A stretch of DNA of 64,000 nucleotides from Galaxea fascicularis (GCA_948470475.1 OX419335.1:13225634-13289633), one strand, 5' to 3'; shown: positions 1 to 11,288, counted from the first letter of the stretch. Notes: generated from the letters alone by a model not told the origin. Numbers and translations: made by a program.

Positions 1-108
1 TGTTGTTAGAGGAATGTTGTTTGTGGTCCAAGCAGAACACAGGGTTGTCGGAACAACAAGGAGATTTAATGCCAAAGAATGTAGTGAATACTGCCCAAGG
101 AACTTCTG
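1..108 (-). mobile_element. Ty3/gypsy-like 3' LTR remnant
   Basis: The first ~108 bases align closely with 5785-5893, the 5' LTR remnant of the same minus-strand element, so this is its 3' LTR, cut by the window edge. On its inner side the LTR abuts integrase coding sequence directly, so everything that should follow integrase (reverse transcriptase and RNase H in a Gmr1-like order) has been deleted. The same LTR end also occurs as a solo LTR at 22969-23365. Confidence 0.75.
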
Positions 109-1071
109 CACAACAGCTCAAACGGAGAAAAACCAGTGGACTCTTGGGGAACTTCGCGATTGGCAAACAACAGAGGGTTGATCTAGCGATGTCACTGTCT
201 TGGTTGTTTACTAAACAGTATTTTCAACATGAGCTTCATGGTTCCATTGAACCTCTGTTAAACCATGACACATAGGGTGGTAGGGGGTGGTTTTAATCTG
301 CTCGATACTCAGTAGTCGAGTCACCTCCCTCATGCAATCAGAAACGAAATGCGTGCCAAGATCACTTAAGATTTCTTCGGGTGCTCCCAAACGACTAAAC
401 ATGTTTACTAACGCCTCTGGAATGGTACAGCCTCGGGTAGCGTGTAGCAAAATCTACTAGTGTCCAGATGTACCTGTGTCCTTCTTCGCTTGGTGGGATG
501 ATAGGTCCAACATGGTTAATGGCTACTCTTTTAAACGGCTTTTCAATCAACGGCATCTTCTGTAATGGCACCTTCGGAACAGATCCCTTGTTTACGGTTT
601 TCTGACAAACGTCACATGACTTCCAAAAGCGTGTTACATCACCTTGAATTCCAGGCCAATAAAATGCACTTTGAATCACCTCAGTCGTCTTCTTAATACC
701 CAAATGACTTCCCATTAAAGATCCGTGAGCCACTTCCATTATTCGAGGTCTCAACTGCACAGGAACCATAACTTGCTTCACAGGCTTATCAGCATTCGTG
801 AACGGATGTTTATAGATGCGGTACAATATTCCACACTTTTTCTTCAAAAGAAATCTCCGCCTGATCTTTCATCAGTGTATCACTTTGGTCCCAATACTTG
901 TGCAAACTCTCATCTTCTCTCTGCAACAGTTTCAGCTTCTCTTTGTCTACTACAGGGTTCTCTCGGCTACTCGGTAATTTTAAAGGGTTGACTTCACCAT
1001 CTTTCTTGGCTTGACTTCTTGTAGTTACCGCACATACTTGTTGCCGAGTTGAGTCTGCTCCCAACATCAGT
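109..1071 (-). pseudogene. Ty3/gypsy-like integrase with N-terminal linker (broken)
   Basis: Read on the minus strand this begins with a linker (containing TTRSQAKKDGE) and continues into an integrase zinc-binding domain (H...H in AHGSLMGSHLG, then CDVCQK) and the DDE core (VGPIIPPSEEGHRYIWTLVD; then LSDLGTHFVSD and TTPYHP). The core is split by a frameshift near 430-450. After about 230 it continues in another frame with stops, ending in a recognisable EVPQESTGF block next to the LTR. It is non-functional. The family is recognised from these motifs; the exact clade is inferred from domain order. Confidence 0.85.
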
Positions 1072-1098
1072 GGCTTCATAACTCAGTTGGTTAGAGCA

Positions 1099-1132
<34 letters not shown>

Positions 1133-1201
1133 CCGTTGAAGTCCTGATTTTTTTTCAGGCTTCTTTACCCAATTGCATAAATTACGTTCACAAACTGCGA
1201 G
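1072..1201 (+). mobile_element. tRNA-derived SINE in the gypsy-like pol
   Basis: It has a tRNA-like head with A-box (AACTCAGTTGGTTAGAG) and B-box (GGGTTCAAACCCC), followed by a short body with a T-run. It is flanked by the 7-bp repeat CATCAGT at 1065-1071 and 1202-1208. Taking out the SINE and one repeat (137 bp) puts the protease frame and the integrase-linker frame in register. A 5'-truncated relative lies at 18783-18860. Confidence 0.85.
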
Positions 1202-1370
1202 CATCAGTCTTAATTTTATTGAGTCTGGGTCTTCGGCAGGTCTAACTCCAGGAACATTACCAATTATAAGATCGTAGATGGCATCAGGGAGACATTGTGC
1301 TTCCATTTGACCCTTGAGGTAAGGGGTATCCACAGAAATTCTTGCAATTGGTACCGTCCTGGCTTTATTA

Positions 1371-2111
1371 AAGACCTTAAGCAACAGGACGGGAAGAGAC
1401 GACGGCGACAGGAAATCGGTGTGAAATCTGGGGCGAGACCGGCGTCGCGTTCTACTCGCTTGAGCATTTAAGCAACATCGCGACGGCAACTTCCCCTCAA
1501 AATATGAAAACTAAAGAAGCAAAGCAAAAGGCAAACAAAGTAAACAAAGGCAAGAGATAAGGTTTACGACCAGCGAAATGCTAACTCAGTTGCGACCTGA
1601 AGGAGACGATAGTCGTTGCATTTGGAATTTATTTCAAAGCAAAGAGCAGGTAAAAATTAATGTATGGCCTTTGAAAGCATAAAACTTTGTACATCAACGA
1701 GAATTTGCTTGAAAGTCACTCATGACTCTGCAACCTTCTTGTCATTGTCCTCTTAAGAGAACTAAACATCCCTTTCGAGATTTCTGATGGTAGAAGACAG
1801 CATACAAAATGTAAACATTGGAGATCTTAGCTTACCGAAACGATTTCTTTGAGCTTGAGGATTTCGCTGCTTCAGGGACGACGTTAATCTTAAATACTGT
1901 AAAACTCATCAACACAAGAAAGATGCACAAGACGAAAACGTTTGGCATTGAAAGCGACGTTGTCCGCGCAACGTGAGAACAGTGAAAATGGCGTTGTCGA
2001 CGTGAGGACGACGGGAGACTGCTGACGTCCTTTTACGTTCTGCGCATGAGTAAACCTGAAAATAAACTTCCGGTACGCCATCCTCGTCTCTCCCGTCCTG
2101 TTGCTTAAGGT
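1371..2111. mobile_element. 741-bp TIR transposon, non-autonomous
   Basis: The ends are inverted copies of ACCTTAAGCAACAGGACGGG. The flanks are CTTTATTA (1363-1370) and CTCTATTA (2112-2119), an 8-bp duplication with one mismatch, which suits an hAT-like element. The excised length plus one duplication (749 bp) brings the two flanking protease frames into register, an independent check of the boundaries. No transposase was recognised inside. Confidence 0.8.
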
Positions 2112-2199
2112 CTCTATTATCGATGAGCAGCATGACGTTGAAATCACCATTGAGCTGATCCTCGGATACAAGGTCCCTCTTAACTTCTACTCCAAGGAA

Positions 2200-2865
2200 T
2201 TTAGCTTGGGGGTCCACATACGAAAGTAACGTAAAAAGGTTAACAATTTAGCTTGGCGGTCCACATACGAAAGTAACCTAAAAAGGCTAACAATACTACA
2301 AAAACGGGCGATAAGAAGAGTAAGCAGGTCCGGTTGTGATGCTCACACAGATCCAATATTTAAAGAACTTAGATTTCTCAAAATGAAAGGTATTCACTTG
2401 TTTCAACTAGGTCAATTTATGTACTTTTTTATTACTGGTAATGTCCCTACTAAATTTGACTCTTTTTTCTTTGTTAATAATAGTATTCATAGTTACAACA
2501 CAAGGCACGCTTCCTTTTATCGGCTTCCTCTCTGCAGGACAAACATAAGGCAGTTTTCTATATCCTTTCAAGGTCCTCAATTCTTCAATACCCTTAGTTC
2601 TGAAATTAACTCTAATGTCCTTTTAATACAAGCTGAAAGATTTCTTAATCAACAACTAGTAACTATCCAAATCTTGTGTCGCACCTAACTACACATCTTG
2701 CTCTATATTGGTGATATTCAATCTTTTTTTGTTTTGGGAGGAAACCTAACCTTGTATAAGCCTCCTGGTTTCTTTTAGCTTTCCTCGCCATATCTTAACT
2801 TTAATTATTAATATGTAAATTTATTGTAAAGTGGCAAAACTTAATAAATGCAAATGTAAATGTAA
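2200..2865 (+). mobile_element. CR1/L2-like LINE 3' end, 5' truncated
   Basis: This encodes the C-terminal end of a non-LTR reverse transcriptase (blocks like LQKRAIRRVS, SYNTRHAS, CRTNIRQFSI, FQGPQFFNTL), then a 3' UTR and a tail of AAATGTAA-type repeats ending at 2865. At its truncated 5' end a 47-bp segment is tandemly duplicated (2200-2246 and 2247-2293). It inserted into the DTG codon of the gypsy-like protease. Confidence 0.85.
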
Positions 2866-3003
2866 CCAGTATCTCTGAGGACATCAACAGTCTTATCTCC
2901 AACTCTACCCTTCACAACAGGCATTTTACTTCTTACTCCGGTCAAAGTTTCGATTAACTTTTTCTTGTCCGCCTTTAAATGTATGGGTCTATATCGACCT
3001 GTA

Positions 3004-3789
3004 CATTCTACAGACGCATGGTTACCCTAAGAATCGGAAAGTTGAAATGAGGCATTGATACTTTGAAATGGTTAGTGCTTTGAATTTTAACACCCCATAA
3101 ATACGTTACCATGGCCGATTTCCATTGAGCATGACTGTTTGGTTTCCTACAAAACCCAAACTGTCCGAAGTGAACGTCCTCAGACAACACCAAAATATAC
3201 AATTTTTGTCTCTAAGTTTCAGATACAAAAACTCCTCCTGGTGCCCAAAAACGACATTTGCAGTAAAGTTCAGCTCCAACACTTTAATTCTCTGCCATAT
3301 TTTTCTGCTCACTCGTTTAGCACGCCGAGGAAAAGCTATTGAAGTAGAGCTATCCCCACTCATCCGAAAGGTTCGTGGTCACGAGCGAAATGAATTCTGG
3401 GTAATTCCTTGATAACGGCGACGTGGAAGTCCGCCAATTTCTATTTCATAGAGCCACCCAGTCCTGCTGGCGAAATATTGTACTGATTGCATTATTTACG
3501 GGTCAAAACAAGCCAAAATTGCCACGCTAGGTCCTGGAATCCATCCTCAGAAAGGCCAGAAAGACAACCTCACTCTTCAACCGTCATGACTCGGCGACAC
3601 ACTCGTGGCGGCTAAATCGCTGTGAAATTGTTTTTCACCTCTGGTTTCTTTCAGAGGATTGCCTCTACCCCCAAACCAGCTTGATGATGCCAGGCTAGGG
3701 GCTTCTGAAGCGGAAAATGGCTCGAAAAAACACTTAGAAGTCCTGTTCCAACCTAAACTGTATTTACCTTTTGCAAAAGCGTCTAGTGC
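3004..3789. other. Unassigned stretch inside the gypsy-like element
   Basis: Short open frames occur on both strands but none shows a recognisable motif. The part near 3004 is probably the protease/gag spacer of the minus-strand element. The part upstream of 3790 may be an insertion. No RNA gene or clear repeat ends were seen. Confidence 0.4.
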
Positions 3790-4364
3790 GGCTCATAACA
3801 AAAGCTCACTATCTAGCGCTCACTATCTAGCAAATACCGCCCCTTTATTAAGCCAGCTTAAAGTCCTTGACATATTTAGTATTAATTCATTTTCTGTCGC
3901 TACCTTTATGTATTCTTATCACCACAATCTTTTGCCCAGTAGCTTTCATGACTTGTTCTTAAGTAGTAATCAAGTCCATCAATACGAAACTCGACTAGCC
4001 TCTCAGTATAGACCTCATTTTTGTAGAACAAATATAAAGCAATTCAGTATCCTATACCGAGGACCTAAAATCTGGAGTTCGTTGCCTGTTTCACTAATTA
4101 GCTCTCCTTCTATTTTTGTTTTTAAAAAAAATTAAAGAATTATCTCACTGACAGCCGATCTGTTGCTTAATTTTCTAATCTTGTCCACTCTGCACTCAGC
4201 CATGAATTTAGTTCACTAGGTAGTTGAAGGAAGCCTATTAATATAAGCTCCAAGCTTCGTTAGGCTTCCTTGTCACATAAATTTTATAAGTTAATTCACA
4301 GCTTTTATTGATGTTGTTTCAGGTTTTATGAGTGACTAAATAAATAAATAAATAAATAAATAAT
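3790..4364 (+). mobile_element. CR1/L2-like LINE 3' end with (AAAT)n tail
   Basis: It encodes the C-terminal end of a non-LTR reverse transcriptase (HHNLLPSSFHDLF, HQYETRLAS, CRTNIKQFSI, YRGPKIWSSLP), then a 3' UTR and an (AAAT)n tail at about 4335-4363. It is the same general family as the LINE at 2200-2865 but a distinct copy. It is inserted between the gag and protease of the gypsy-like element. Confidence 0.85.
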
Positions 4365-4684
4365 TTCATGGCCGAGTGCTCGCTTGAAAAACAAGCAACA
4401 GCTAGCGTGAACAGCGTGACAAAAACAAGAGAGCCTTCAGTGCTGAAGATCAGCGAAAATCACCAAGGCAACGCCAAATAAGGAATCACCAGATCGTCTC
4501 GATCGCTGACACTCAGAAAATTTCAGAAATGGCTCAAGAAAATTTTGACAAGAAAGGGTTAAGGCACTGCTCTACAACGGAATCTTCTTACCACAAGCTA
4601 ACAAGAGCTGATCATCTTTGATTCAAGACTTAACTTCTTCTTCTTTTGGTTTGAGCTCATGTGGCTGAATTAAACAACCGGCAT
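4365..4684. other. Unassigned spacer between LINE tail and gag
   Basis: About 320 bases. No open frame with motifs, RNA gene or repeat end was recognised. It is probably decayed gypsy-like sequence downstream of the zinc knuckles. Confidence 0.35.
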
Positions 4685-5656
4685 TCACTTGACCACGCGC
4701 AGAGGAGGACCATCCTTGTTTCCTTGTGGTTTCCGTCTAGCTGATCGACAGTATCTGGCTTCATGCCCTTGCCTGCTGCACACAAAATATTTCTTAACCT
4801 GAGACAGGCAGTTGGCAGCCCTGTGTCCACGAGTGTTACATCTAAAGCACACCACTGTTGTTGAATCGTTCTGAGGCATTATCACAGGCTTCTTACTTGT
4901 GGGGCTACACAAACGCTTCCCGTAGGCCTCCAAGTACTGGTCAGCAATCTTTGCAATCCGTGCCAGGGTTTCAGGTGCCCTTTCTCGTGGGAGTCAATTA
5001 ACTGTTCTTTCACGATTAAGTCAATCAAAGGTTTGCTCTGTATTTGGTAGCTCTAGCCACTGTAGCAGGTATCTGTCCAGTCGCACAGTGAACTGATCCG
5101 GACTTTCATCAACTTCCGGTTTAGATGCTCTAAATGTACGTCGACAGCCGTCTTCTGTGAGGTTATATCTCTTCGTCAACGCAATCTTGACTCTATCGTA
5201 ATCTCTAGCTACTTCTTTGATGCCCAGCCAGTTTTTATGCCACTTGGCTGCATCTGCAAATCTCTCAAACCTTTCCAAATCATCTTTACCATCCACAAAC
5301 GCTGGAAGGTTCGGCGCTTTAGCTCTGTGATCTCTTTCTGCAGCACGACCATCAGCATTCTTTGCTGCTAACCTAACAGGTGCTAACTCCTTTTGTCTCA
5401 ACAGCTCTACTTCCTCTTTTAATTTTCTAGTTTCTCTTTCCTGGCGTCTTTCTTCATCCTGACGTCTGCGCCTTTCCTCTTTCTCTTCTTCCTCTACCCG
5501 CTGCTCTTTTACTGACTGCCTCCGTTTCTCCTCTTCTTTTTTCTCTTTTTCCTCACGCTTTTGTTGTTGCATAAATTCGAGAAGCTTTTCTCCCTCCAGT
5601 CCGAACTCTTTACCAAGTTGAATGAATTTGTCCATCTTACAGCGTTCAATTTCCAA
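4685..5656 (-). pseudogene. Ty3/gypsy-like gag with two CCHC knuckles
   Basis: On the minus strand this begins with a strongly charged coiled-coil segment (long E/K/R runs). A gag capsid-type segment follows (LPAFVDGKDDLERFERFAD and RFRASKPEVDESPDQF-like sequence), then zinc knuckles CFRCNTRGHRAANC and CSRQGHEARYC. Two frameshifts that cancel each other lie between about 5020 and 4975, so the two open parts share a frame but the join does not. It lies just downstream of the primer binding site and 5' LTR remnant. Confidence 0.85.
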
Positions 5657-5751
5657 GCTTTCACTTGCTCACACTTGTTTCACACCGCTACTCCCTTCCA
5701 AGTGCAATCCTTTTCTGGTTACAGCAGACGACGAACAATTCTTGAATTCCT

Positions 5752-5769
5752 CTCCCGGACAGACCCCCA
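5752..5769 (-). other. Reverse-transcription primer binding site
   Basis: On the minus strand the LTR end (GTTACA) is followed by TGGGGGTCTGTCCGGGAG. This resembles the tRNA-Pro primer binding site used by many LTR elements, with a few mismatches. Its position between the LTR edge and gag fits. Confidence 0.55.
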
Positions 5770-5770
5770 A

Positions 5771-5896
5771 TGTAACGAGTTCGTTGTTGTTAGAGGAATG
5801 TTGTTTGTAGTCCAAGCAGAACGCAGGGTTGTCGGAACAGCGACAAGGAGATTTTATTCCAAAGAATGCGGTGAATACTGCTCACGAAACTTCTAC
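5771..5896 (-). mobile_element. Gypsy-like 5' LTR remnant
   Basis: It aligns with bases 1-108 from 5785 onward and carries the expected TGTAAC edge at 5771. It stops where the SINE at 5897 begins. The remainder of the LTR was not recognised beyond the SINE. Confidence 0.7.
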
Positions 5897-6250
5897 ACCA
5901 ACCGCCGACCGGTTGGCTCAGTTGGTAGAGTGCCGGACTACCGTGCGGGAGGTCGTGGGTTCAAAGCCCCGGCCGGACCAACACTCAGGGTCTTTAAATA
6001 ACTGAGGAGAAAGTGCTTCCTTTGCAATGACATCTACAAATGGTTAGACTTTCTAGTCTTCTCGGATAAGGACGATAAGCCGGAGGTCCCGTCTCACAAC
6101 TCTTCACAATTAACACTCTGTGGGACGTTAAAGAACCACTAGGGACGTAACGAACCCTGGCTGTGACCACCCCTAGTGCCGACCTTGTAGAGGGCCACAA
6201 GTTTATTAGTTGCTTCAACTATTCCGTGCCACCCTCTTTAAATAAAGTGT
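5897..6250 (+). mobile_element. tRNA-derived SINE, long-body family
   Basis: The tRNA-like head has A-box (TTGGCTCAGTTGGTAGAG) and B-box (GGGTTCAAAGCC). A conserved body follows that includes GACTTTCTAGTCTTCTCGG and GGGACGTTAAAGAACC. This head and body are typical of widespread coral SINEs; naming the subfamily would need a library search. It interrupts the LTR remnant. Confidence 0.8.
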
Positions 6251-7030
6251 GTATTATGTATTAAGTATAGTATGACTCACAACTCTTGGCTTGTACGTTG
6301 CACCGCGACCTCTGTTACACTTCATTAAACACGGCATCTGCCCAATATACATGCGACCGCTGTCACACTTGAAGAAACACCACCTTCACCAAAACTTTAC
6401 AACTTGTAAACACTACTTACTCACTAAACTTCGAGCTCGGCGGCTAATACACTCTATACATAAAATTCTAGAACCATCTAAAGAGAGGCTAAATTATTAG
6501 CATTACAACATTTTACAATTTAAGTAACTGACGAAAACTACTGATTCGTGTTGACGCGGTGTAAACATATGCGCGAGAATCTTCCAGACACAAAAGAATG
6601 TCCTAGACAGTCACGCAACGCCTAAATGCAATTTTCATGCATGACACTGACCAATCACGAATCGCCATCCTATTTTCAAACCTAGGCTTTTCACGTCATT
6701 TGCAACAAAGATGAAGGACGAAGAGGACCTCGTGGTTGTTAAAGAACAGCCAAAAAACTTTCAAAAATGTCCCGTTCAACAGCGTTTGAGATTTCTGCGA
6801 ACTAATCCGGGTTCATTCTCATCATCTCCTTAAACGCGGTTGTATCTTGCTCATACAATACGCAAAATACCGTTTTCTGCTCGTTCTCTTGACCGTCTCT
6901 CTTAGCTTCCTCGCTTGAAACCGTCATGTGAATCCTCAAACAGCTCCAGTACCATAAACACTACAACCACTTTTTGTTTCCGTGTCGGAGCTCACTGTCT
7001 GTCAAATTTAGTGCCTGGTAGCTTGTTTCG
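6251..7030. other. No recognisable feature
   Basis: AT-rich sequence with short open frames only. No motif, RNA gene or paired repeat was seen. Confidence 0.4.
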
Positions 7031-7310
7031 TCGCTAGCAATGTTGGATAGTGTTTTGCCACTATCTCAACATTCACATCCTACCATTGTCGGATGTAGAA
7101 TCCAACTTTGCTCGATAGTTTGACTTAGGCTTAACATTGTGGCCAAACGAATGTAACATTGTTGTTCACACCTGACGACAAAGTTGGGCGATGTTAGAGA
7201 CGATGTTCGATAATCAAACTTCGTTCAACATCATCCAACGTCATGCAACATGTTGGATTCAACAATGTTGGACGATGTTGCATCAACATGGAGCATCCGT
7301 TTGGACGGCC
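7031..7310. repeat. TGTTGG/CCAACA-rich degenerate palindromic repeat
   Basis: The stretch is packed with CAACAT, TGTTGGA and GATGTT words in both orientations, including CAACATGTTGGATTCAACA, giving many small hairpins. This kind of block is a common non-autonomous repeat in coral DNA. Exact ends were not determined. 7311-7799 beyond it shows nothing recognisable. Confidence 0.5.
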
Positions 7311-7799
7311 CTTTTCTTACATTTGACCCTAAAAAGGCTTGATTAAGTGTAAAATGTAACGCAAGTGTCACGCTTCTCTTGTGAAGCTTCCAATGATGTT
7401 TCTTAACGAAATAATCAAAACCATATACCCGCGAGTGGTTTATAGTTCATTTTACGAGTTCAGTGGCTCATAGCAACTTTGATCTTTGTTATCGTCCAGA
7501 CTCTGTTACCTCCGTTACCTTTTTCAGTGACTGACCGTATAGATTTTATTTTAACTGTAAAGTGATGCCATCAGTATTTACAGATACTTCTTTCGAAAAT
7601 TGTCTTTTCTGTTGTCCTTTCACCTTCATCGCCGCTGTTTTCATTTGACGCTAAGATCTTGTTTTTGTTTAAGAATGTCAACGCTTTAAAGCAGACCATT
7701 ACCATAACAGGCCTTATTACTTTTTTCTGTTAACCACTAGAATAACCAATGGTTAGTAATTACAGACGATATGAATATAACTGAGGGTTGGGAGAACTT

Positions 7800-8605
7800 T
7801 GGTTGGTATGTTCTCGGAATGGGCAGGAAGAGGACGCACATGTCATTAGTCGTGGAATTTTCCAGACCCTCGACTTCATAGACAATCTATAGAACATCGT
7901 GTCTTCGATTTCATCTTCAAGACTTTATACGGGTGAGTAGATTGTTAAACTGTTTTTCAGACCATTCTCACTTTGTGGAGGTATATTCAAGTGGTATTGC
8001 CATTTTCGACTCGTAAATTTACTCGACTTGAGGGCCGTCATGTTAAAAACATACAGAACTTCTGCGATCGATTTCATTATATGAAGGTTGTCTGCAACAG
8101 GTGATAGCTGAGCTGGATTCCTTATTAAAATAATTGACAGATTTCCAAAAACTTTATTTTGTGGCAAAACTGTGCAGATATTTGACTGTCTCTGGGATCA
8201 AATTCGGTGAAATTGTGGCAGACCTGTGCCGACACTTGACAAACAAACTGATTCAATGCTTGAGGACGAGACCATTCCGAAACCCACACAACAAAGTTGA
8301 TCAAGATTCAATAACTTGACTATAAACTTGTGCAGCAACGAAATCGATCGCAGAAGTAATGCATGTTTTCAACGTGACGGCCCTCAAGTGGAGTAAATTT
8401 CGAGTAGAAACATGACAATACTACTTGATGATATCTCCACAAAATAACAGTGACCAGTAAAATAGTTTAACAATCTACTCACCCGTATTAAGCCTTGAAG
8501 ATGAAGTCGAAGACACATTGTTCATAAAGATTGTTTATGACATCGAAGGTCTGGAAAATTCCAAAACTGATTACATTTTCGTCTTCTTCTTACCCACATG
8601 CATAC
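7800..8605. repeat. Long inverted repeat with ~270-bp arms
   Basis: The left arm (about 7800-8085) pairs with the reverse complement of 8335-8605 at roughly 80% by eye, around a ~250-bp spacer. Shared blocks include GAATTTTCCAGACC, CGGGTGAGTAGATTGTTAAAC, TTGAGGGCCGTCA and ACTTCTGCGATCGATTTC. It could be a MITE with long TIRs or an inverted duplication. The left arm keeps an open minus-strand frame; the right arm has stops. Confidence 0.7.
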
Positions 8606-8640
8606 ATTAGCCAACTCCACGTGATTAAAGCCGTACGAAG

Positions 8641-9040
8641 CACTGCATTTTGTTGCAATCTTATCATTCTTGGTGGAAGTCCACAAAAATGTGGAAATCC
8701 TCTAGGTATCACAGCCCGGGCATGCTACATTTTGACCAACCTGAAGATTATGATGGCGGGCTTCTCTTGGGTCGCCCACAAAAAATAACAGTGTACTTCA
8801 CTGTTAAGTGACCTGTTTAACCAGCAAATTGTATGACAAGGAAGCTATTAATACGTGGCCATGGTAGTCAGTGAAATAAAAACTCAAACTGAAAGGCTCA
8901 GCAGTCTAAAAGGCTCAAAACTGAATTCCTACTGAACACGTTATTTAGCCACCGCATCTCTGACAATAAATCATTTATTTCAGTCGACTTCGAAGGGCAA
9001 CGTTTAAACAACTGCATGAACAGGGAATACCACGGCATAC
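8641..9040. other. RASA1-like intron sequence, nothing else seen
   Basis: This lies downstream of the exon at 9041-9183 on the minus strand and would be the next intron. No following GAP exon was recognised in it. Confidence 0.4.
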
Positions 9041-9183
9041 CTCACATGACTGCTTACAGTCCAGGATTTTCGCTACGACATCACCAATAGTTTTCTGTAC
9101 GTAAGGAATAGCGACCATTTTCATATATTGATCCATAAGAGTAGTAGTTAAAGATGTTCCACGGAACAAAGTGGACACTTCTT
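9041..9183 (-). CDS. RASA1: RASA1-like exon: RasGAP arginine-finger segment
   Basis: This exon encodes part of the Ras GTPase-activating domain, which speeds GTP hydrolysis on Ras. It reads EEVSTLFRGTSLTTTLMDQY and continues to KQSCE. The LFR segment holds the catalytic arginine finger (equivalent to Arg789 of human p120 RasGAP), and it is conserved. The acceptor is TTGCAG and the donor GTATGC. The length (143 nt) completes a codon begun by one base left from the exon at 29993-30149 and ends in phase 0. The intron between the two exons is about 20.8 kb and holds the 18-kb Polinton. Later GAP exons were not found and are probably beyond position 1. Confidence 0.85.
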
Positions 9184-9663
9184 CTGCAACAGATACAGTC
9201 AAAGTAAGATTGGTACAAGAATTAATCGGCTTATGTTTTGAAGTGGCATGAGCTCTATTGATACGACTTCAACGTCGTACCAAACTTAAGTCATGAAATT
9301 AACGACAGCATAACAAGCGAGTGTTTACACAAAACCCAAACGCACACACTGAGGTACGGAGAAATTTTGTGCGAAAAAAAGGGGAAAAGGAGGGATAAAG
9401 GCGACGAATCTTTACGACCGCTGCAGCATAAAAATGGAGGCGACAGGAAACTATACTTCAAGTGTAACATCAGTAGTAAAGTGGGCCGGTTCGGGACAAT
9501 AGATTTGACATTCCCCTGCGACCATTTGAACCAATCGGAAGTCAGTCCATAAATTAAAAAACCATATCAAGTACTATTGTTTTAAACAAAAGAATATCGA
9601 AGAAAAATGCTTGATAAGAACAAGGTATCAAGGAGTGTCAGTAATAAGCGGAGCCCCATACTT

Positions 9664-9695
<32 letters not shown>

Positions 9696-9862
9696 ATCTT
9701 GGCTAGCGGTATTGCTCGTGGGCGCGACCGACGACGACGACGATCTCGCACAATCATTAACATTATTATTCATTCAAAATATTTCTCCGTTTCTGATTGG
9801 TTAAAACCACACGCATAATTCACCATAACCAGCTGCTGTTCACCAAATTTGGAAAGAAACTT

Positions 9863-9897
<35 letters not shown>

Positions 9898-10019
9898 GGC
9901 TGCAGATTATTGAACCGATGACGGCAAAATGACGTCAGAAGTGCAGCCAGCTGCTCATCATTGAACCGTTGACCGAAAAAGCTGGGGACGAGATTGTGTT
10001 ATTTTTGTTGAGCAGAAAA

Positions 10020-10080
10020 ATGGCTGTGAGTAGGTTTAGAAGTTTGAGCGAAGAAAATATTGAAAATATTTTGAATGAAT

Positions 10081-10083
<3 letters not shown>
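10020..10083 (+). pseudogene. N-terminal stub like a Crypton-type recombinase
   Basis: A 20-residue peptide from ATG to a TAA stop contains SRFRSLSEENIENIL. It resembles the start of coral tyrosine-recombinase (DUF3504-type) proteins found in Crypton-derived elements. It is followed directly by a hairpin (arms about 10085-10145 and 10165-10222, both with GAAGAATTCTGCAG). It is probably the 5' stub of an internally deleted element. The assignment is from memory of the family only. Confidence 0.4.
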
Positions 10084-10112
<29 letters not shown>

Positions 10113-11288
10113 AATATGAAGAATTCTGCAGATCTCGAAGGATGTTATCCACCTCGGCCGAACACCCTCCTCGACCTGCAGAATTCTTCATATCCTACTC
10201 AGTCTCATTCAATAATTGCTAAATATGCTAATAATAAAAGTAATAATCCAACATGGCGGCCATACTCCAGCTGACCACCTTCTTTACAGGGAACAACTTT
10301 GATATTGGACATCCATGTTATGGTCAATTGACACCTTTCAAAACAACGTATCCGCTGACCAGTATCACGTGATCATGTCGGGGGCTCAAGTTATGAGATG
10401 CCGAGGTCAGCCGTTTGTTGAAGTTGACCGCTGACAAGGTACTAATTTTCAATTGGATCGCAGGCTCAAGCCAGGCCAAAACGAGGGTTAATTTTTCGCC
10501 AGGACCAACAGATCTTCGTCCTGTAAACAATATTCGCCGCCTACCTTAACTTCTCATGTCTCAGTTCTTTTTTTGTTTAAACCGATGAGAATCTGCGTCT
10601 GGATGTTAAGAGCAGCAAATTGGATTGCCTGGCTTTGCTATTTTATAGTTTACGGATCTGCGAGAGAAAAGATCGTGTGGTTTGACAGGGTTTTAATCAT
10701 GGAGCCGCTGTCTTCGACTGCTGACTTTTGTTGTGTATGAAACTGGACTGTTTTGCCGCTAAAAATCCTTAATTACAGAAGCTTCCTTGGTAGACATAGG
10801 AAGTAAAACAAAGTGACGGTGAAAAACTTCAAGGGCTGCTAAGGATTTGTATCTGCTTAGCAACACTTTTGTGTAAAATGACGGCTTCTGCTTTAGCTCT
10901 GCGTTCGGAGTGATTGTTCACTGACTTAAACTGTCCACAGGTTAGTACTCCTGTTGTGTTTTTTATATGACATAATTATGGTGATTTGTCTCTGTGACTA
11001 CGAGTTATGTCTGTTACTTGTGTTAGTTTTCCAATTTCTACGAAGAACGCCGAAGAAACATTCGCCGGCATCGTTCTTTGTTTTCTTACCTTTTGTTGTT
11101 TTCATGCTGTTTGGACTAAAAAATGCTCTTCTTTTTTCCAAATGCATATTTTCTATCTAATATTTCACTTTGGATCCTAAATCTCTTCGTTTTCCCTGCG
11201 GTCGCTCTTTTTTTGGGCAAAGAATTGGTTGAAGAAAAGCCAAGCGAAGTCCAGACGGTTTATATCCTCGGCTTCGCTTTGTTGACAT

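Larger units (their letters stand above)
1209..3003 (-). pseudogene. Ty3/gypsy-like retropepsin in three pieces
   Basis: An aspartic protease is read from right to left in three blocks. Block 1 (about 3003-2866) ends in VDVLRDTG, the catalytic DTG motif. Block 2 (about 2199-2112) carries VEVKRDLVSEDQ and FNVMLLIDN. Block 3 (about 1370-1209) carries ARTVPIARISVDTPY and YDLIIGNVPGVR. A LINE tail (2200-2865) sits exactly in the Gly codon of DTG, and a TIR element (1371-2111) splits blocks 2 and 3. Removing the TIR element and one 8-bp target copy restores the frame. The protease is directly followed by the integrase linker. Confidence 0.8.

Noticed and set aside
1909..2217. A host gene on the minus strand (102-codon frame)
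   Set aside because: Its first part is the middle of the gypsy-like protease and its second part lies in the 741-bp TIR element; the frame is accidental.
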